Source: an uncultured bacterium
GTDB taxonomy: Bacteria > Actinomycetota > Coriobacteriia > Coriobacteriales > Coriobacteriaceae
NCBI GenBank assembly: GCA_905216175.1
Contig: CAJMSV010000002.1
Span: 7,282-71,281 of the forward strand
DNA length: 64,000 nt
Direction: 5' to 3'
The position numbers and the translations under genes were made by a program. Position 1 is the stretch's first letter, and each line of letters starts with the position of its first letter. Below, one piece after another: positions 60,838 through 64,000 of the stretch. The notes under the pieces were generated by a model. The model saw only the letters and a program-made list of their open reading frames with translations. It searched no databases and was not told where the DNA came from.

Positions 60838-61770
60838 ATGTCCGATTTGATTAAACTCACGCCGATCTTCCACGAGAAGATCTGGGGCGGCCGCCAGTTG
60901 GAGACCGTGATTGGCTACGACATTCCCGAGGGTCCCATCGGTGAGTGCTGGGCCATCTCGGCCCATCCCAACGGCGACTGCCAGATTGCGGAGGGACCGT
61001 ACGCCGGCCACACGCTGTCGTGGCTGTGGGCCGAGCACCGCGAGCTCTTTGGCAACTGCGAGGGCAAGGAGTTCCCGCTGCTCATCAAGATTCTGGACGC
61101 CAAGGACGACCTTTCGATCCAGATTCATCCCAACGACGAGTACGCCGCCAAGCACGAGAACGGCAGCCTGGGCAAAACCGAGTGCTGGTATGTACTGGAC
61201 TGCGAGCCCGGTGCCACGATCATCGTCGGCCAGCGCGCGCACGACCGCGCCGAGGCCGCGCAGATGATCGAGGGGGGCCGTTGGGACGAGATGCTCAACG
61301 TGCTGCCGATTCACAAGGGAGACTTTTTCCAGATCGACTCCGGCACCGTTCACGCCATCAAGACCGGCACGCTGATTCTGGAGACGCAGCAGTCGAGCGA
61401 CGTGACATATCGCCTGTACGACTACGACCGCCCCGGCACCGACGGAAAGCTGCGCCCGCTGCACATTGAGCAGAGCCTCGACTGCATCGACTTTGATGCT
61501 CAGGCTCCGACCGACGGCACGGTGACCGCGCCCGAGGTGGACGGCGTGACCGAGCTCGAGTCCAACCCCTGCTACACCGTCGATCGCGTGCGCGCCAACG
61601 GCAGCAAGACCCTCGACCAGCGCTGGCCCTTCATGTGCCTGTCGGTCATCGACGGCGAAGGCACCGTCTGCGGCGACCCCGTCCACAAGGGAAGCCACCT
61701 GCTGGCCCCGAGCACCGTCAGCTCCATCGACCTCGAAGGCAAGATGGAACTGATCGTCTCGCACCTGTAG
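60838..61770 (+). CDS. manA: Mannose-6-phosphate isomerase, type I
   Basis: 310 residues. Zinc cupin that interconverts mannose-6-phosphate and fructose-6-phosphate. Seen: PIFHEKIWGGRQLETVIGYD, zinc ligands in LSIQIHPNDEYA and SGTVHAIKTGTLILETQQSS, and a short C-terminal beta domain. ATG at 60838 with GGGAG seven bases upstream; ATG at 60832 is too close. Short bacterial form like B. subtilis ManA. Confidence 0.92.
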   Translation: MSDLIKLTPIFHEKIWGGRQLETVIGYDIPEGPIGECWAISAHPNGDCQIAEGPYAGHTLSWLWAEHRELFGNCEGKEFPLLIKILDAKDDLSIQIHPNDEYAAKHENGSLGKTECWYVLDCEPGATIIVGQRAHDRAEAAQMIEGGRWDEMLNVLPIHKGDFFQIDSGTVHAIKTGTLILETQQSSDVTYRLYDYDRPGTDGKLRPLHIEQSLDCIDFDAQAPTDGTVTAPEVDGVTELESNPCYTVDRVRANGSKTLDQRWPFMCLSVIDGEGTVCGDPVHKGSHLLAPSTVSSIDLEGKMELIVSHL

Positions 61771-61794
61771 ATCGCACCAACAACCCAAACGAAA

Positions 61795-61833
61795 CAAGGG
61801 GCTCCCCCGTCCATGTACGGGAGAGCCCCTTGC
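61795..61833 (+). terminator. Terminator-like hairpin after manA
   Basis: CAAGGGGCTC / GAGCCCCTTG stem 24 bp after the stop; T-run weak. Confidence 0.6.
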
Positions 61834-61915
61834 CATATCTATTTATCAGCCCACCCGGCTCTCCAGACCAAAAAGGCAGACAAGCAAAGCGATGTTCGCA
61901 AGCAACCTTAACTAA

Positions 61916-62045
61916 GGACCTGGGCGGGCGCATAGGGCAACATCGATCGCGAGTTCCGCACGCAAAGGAGAGCACTTAATGTGCTCTCCGTCTTGCGCAG
62001 GACTGTCCGAGCAGGCGATGTTGCCCTATACGCCCGCCCAGGTCC
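61916..62045. repeat. 130-nt nested palindrome between manA and pcrA
   Basis: 30-base arms beginning GGACCTGGGCGGGCGCATAG (61916-61945) and 62016-62045 pair with a single mismatch that would be G-U in RNA. Inside is a perfect 9-bp hairpin GGAGAGCAC-TTAAT-GTGCTCTCC (61967-61989). No gene. Confidence 0.75.
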
Positions 62046-62052
62046 GCCGGGA

Positions 62053-64000
62053 TCACGACAGCTTGACGATCGGCGCGAAGCCTTTCATTAGCTTTTTGGT
62101 CTGGCCGGTCTTTTCGAATTGGACCTCAATCATGTCTCCGGCGACCGAGATCACGGTGCCCGTGCCAAAGGTCTTATGACTCACGGTATCGCCCGCGGCA
62201 AAGTCTTGCGATGCGCTGGCACGATCGACCTTGCGCTCCACCGTCGGGGATACCTTGGATGACGGCTTTTTGGCTCGCGGCGCACCCGAACCAAAGGTCG
62301 AGGCAACACGGCCGGCGGCGGGCGAGACCCCACGATGGCGCTCGGTCCCGTAGCTGCTGCCGCCAAAGAAATCGTCAAAACTCGATCCACCGCGCGAACC
62401 GGAACCGCCGGTCGAGCGCGTATGCGAACCAAACACCTTGCCGCCGTACATATCCGAGCCCATGCCCGAGCCAAAGGTGCCGTGACGGTCGCCGCGTTTC
62501 TCCCAGCCCGTGCCCTCAAAACCGGCAGAACCGATGCCGCTAAACTCGATATCCTCAAACGGAATCTCGTTGAGGAAGCGCGAGCGCGGGTTGGCAGAGG
62601 TCGAGCCGTAGGTGCGACGCGTGGCCGCATAGGTCAAGAACAGGCGCTTACGGGCGCGCGTGATGGCGACGTAGGCCAGGCGACGCTCCTCCTCGAGCTT
62701 GCCCGGGTCATCGCCGCCGCCAAAGTCGTGCACGTGCGGGAAGATACCCTCCTCCATGCCGGCCACGAACACCGCCGGGAACTCCAGGCCCTTGGCGGAG
62801 TGGATGGTCATCATGGTGATGGCATGCGTCTCGCCGGCCAGGGAATCCAAGTCGGAGCGCAAGGCCAGCCACTCCATGAGCGCCGGCAGCGCCTTACAGG
62901 TGAGCGGACCGTAGGTGCGCTCGATCTCGTCGGCATGCACGGCACCCGCCGGCAACTCTGTTGGCACGGCATACGCGTTGCCCGCGATGGCGGCGGCCAG
63001 GGCATCCTGCGGAGACAGCGCCGGAGCGGCCAAGCTATCGAGCGGATTGGAGCCCGCGGCGTCACGCGCACCAACGAGCGCCTCAAACGAGGATACCGGG
63101 GCAGACGGCCCCGGTTCGGGCGCAGGCGCGCTCACCACGACGGGCTCGGGCTCGGCGCTGACAGGCACATCGGCAACACCGGCAGCGCGCAGCTCTTCCA
63201 AGCTCTCGAGCGTACCTTCGATATCCTCGTGCGTCTCCTCAAATTCGGCAGCGACACCCAGGAATTCCTGGATGTTCTCGGCGCGGCTCTCGGACTCCAT
63301 GGTGCCCTCGGCGCGGAAAGCCTGCAGCAGGCCCGTCTTATCGACGATCATCTCGACAACGTCCTTGAGCTCGCCGTCCATGCGGCGACCCTCGCGCACC
63401 AGCGACACAAAGCTCGACAGGCCATTGCGCACCTTGGCGCTAAACATGCCGGTTTCGGCGCACGCGATCTCGCAAGCCTGGAAGAACGAGCAACGGTTGT
63501 CGCGCGCCAGCTGCTCAATCTTTTGGATCGAGGTGGAGCCGATGCCGCGGCGCGGCGTGTTGATGACGCGCTTCGCCGCGATGTCGTCGGCAGGGTTGAC
63601 CACCAGCGTAAGGTAAGCCATGACGTCGCGGATCTCGGCGCGATCGAAGAATCGCGTGCGGCCGACGATGCGGTACGGAACGCCGGCGCGCAGCAGCATG
63701 TCTTCAAGCATGCGCGACTGGGCGTTGGTGCGGTAGAACACCGCCACCTGGTTGTAGGACAGCCCCTTCTGGCGCTGCTTCTCGATCTCGCCGGCGATCC
63801 AGCGGCCCTCGTCACGCTCGTCGGAAGCCATGTACACGTGGATCTTCTCGCCGTCCTCCTGATCGGTGAACAGCTTCTTCACCTTGCGATGCTGGTTGTT
63901 CGCGATGACGGCGTTGGCCGCCGCCAAGATATTGCCCACGCTGCGGTAGTTCTGCTCAAGCATCCCCCCCTAGGCCTCGGGGAACTCGCTCTCGAAAACC
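62053..64000 (-). CDS. pcrA: UvrD/PcrA helicase, 5' end outside window and in-frame stop near the edge
   Basis: C-terminal about 640 residues of a superfamily-1 3'-5' DNA helicase used in repair and replication restart. Motifs: LEQNYRSVGNIL (motif IV), AVFYRTNAQSRML, RVINTPRRGIGSTSI, MMTIHSAKGLEFPAVFVAGMEEGIFP (motif V) and AYVAITRARKRLFLTYA (motif VI). Two low-complexity Ala/Pro/Glu and Gly/Ser regions and a PcrA-type C-terminal Tudor-like domain follow. At 63970-63972 the frame reads TAG just before MLEQNYRS, although FESEFPEA before it is typical helicase sequence; so the frame is interrupted or the sequence has an error there. Confidence 0.85.

Noticed and set aside
1..64000. Insertion sequence, prophage or integrase genes
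   Set aside because: No transposase, integrase or phage structural gene was recognised in any frame; only short non-coding repeats suggest mobility.

Overview
The window is GC-rich, densely packed bacterial DNA. Its gene content looks like a gut Actinomycetota of the Coriobacteriia, most likely a Collinsella: many PTS systems, a long basic-tailed PSP1/RicT protein, TatBC next to hypA/hypB, and short hairpin repeats between genes. The genus is my inference from protein resemblance and composition; no rRNA gene is present.

Positions 1-18 kb hold a lactose-type sugar island. It has four Lac-family PTS permeases (EIICB fusions like LacE; the first is cut by the window edge), three GH1 6-phospho-beta-galactosidases like LacG, two LacI regulators, a toxin-antitoxin pair, a truncated DeoR copy, an uncharacterised TIM-barrel-like gene, a GntR regulator and an intact DeoR regulator. 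Four arrays of a palindromic unit of about 57 bp (nine units) lie roughly 5 kb apart and fall between the modules. No Lac-type EIIA is seen in the window.

Positions 19-31.5 kb continue with galactose and amino-sugar metabolism: galM, an orphan mannose-family EIIB whose phosphorylatable His is Tyr, tRNA-Thr(CGT), a YhcH/NanQ-like protein, a nagA remnant, a LacC-like kinase, a LacX-like epimerase, a flavodoxin, nagA, agaS, a GntR regulator and a mannose-family PTS operon (IIA-yajC-IIB-IIC-IID). The same operator-like sequence precedes agaS and the PTS operon. AgaS would give tagatose-6-phosphate, which the LacC kinase could use, so the lactose and amino-sugar parts probably meet at the tagatose pathway.

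Positions 32-64 kb are mostly housekeeping: a DUF2975/XRE pair, a SurA-like membrane protein, isocitrate/isopropylmalate dehydrogenase, a HEAT-repeat protein, a His/Cys-tailed dehydrogenase, DegV, HPF, a substrate-binding lipoprotein, a nuclease-like gene, comF, ricT, holB, tmk, a zinc-ribbon membrane protein, topA, hypB, hypA, tatC, tatB, a STAS protein, an aminotransferase, nhaA, a Mn-type pyrophosphatase, a ROK kinase, a GntR regulator, manA and the end of pcrA. Several hairpin repeat families and one 130-nt nested palindrome lie between these genes. The pcrA frame carries an in-frame stop close to the window edge.
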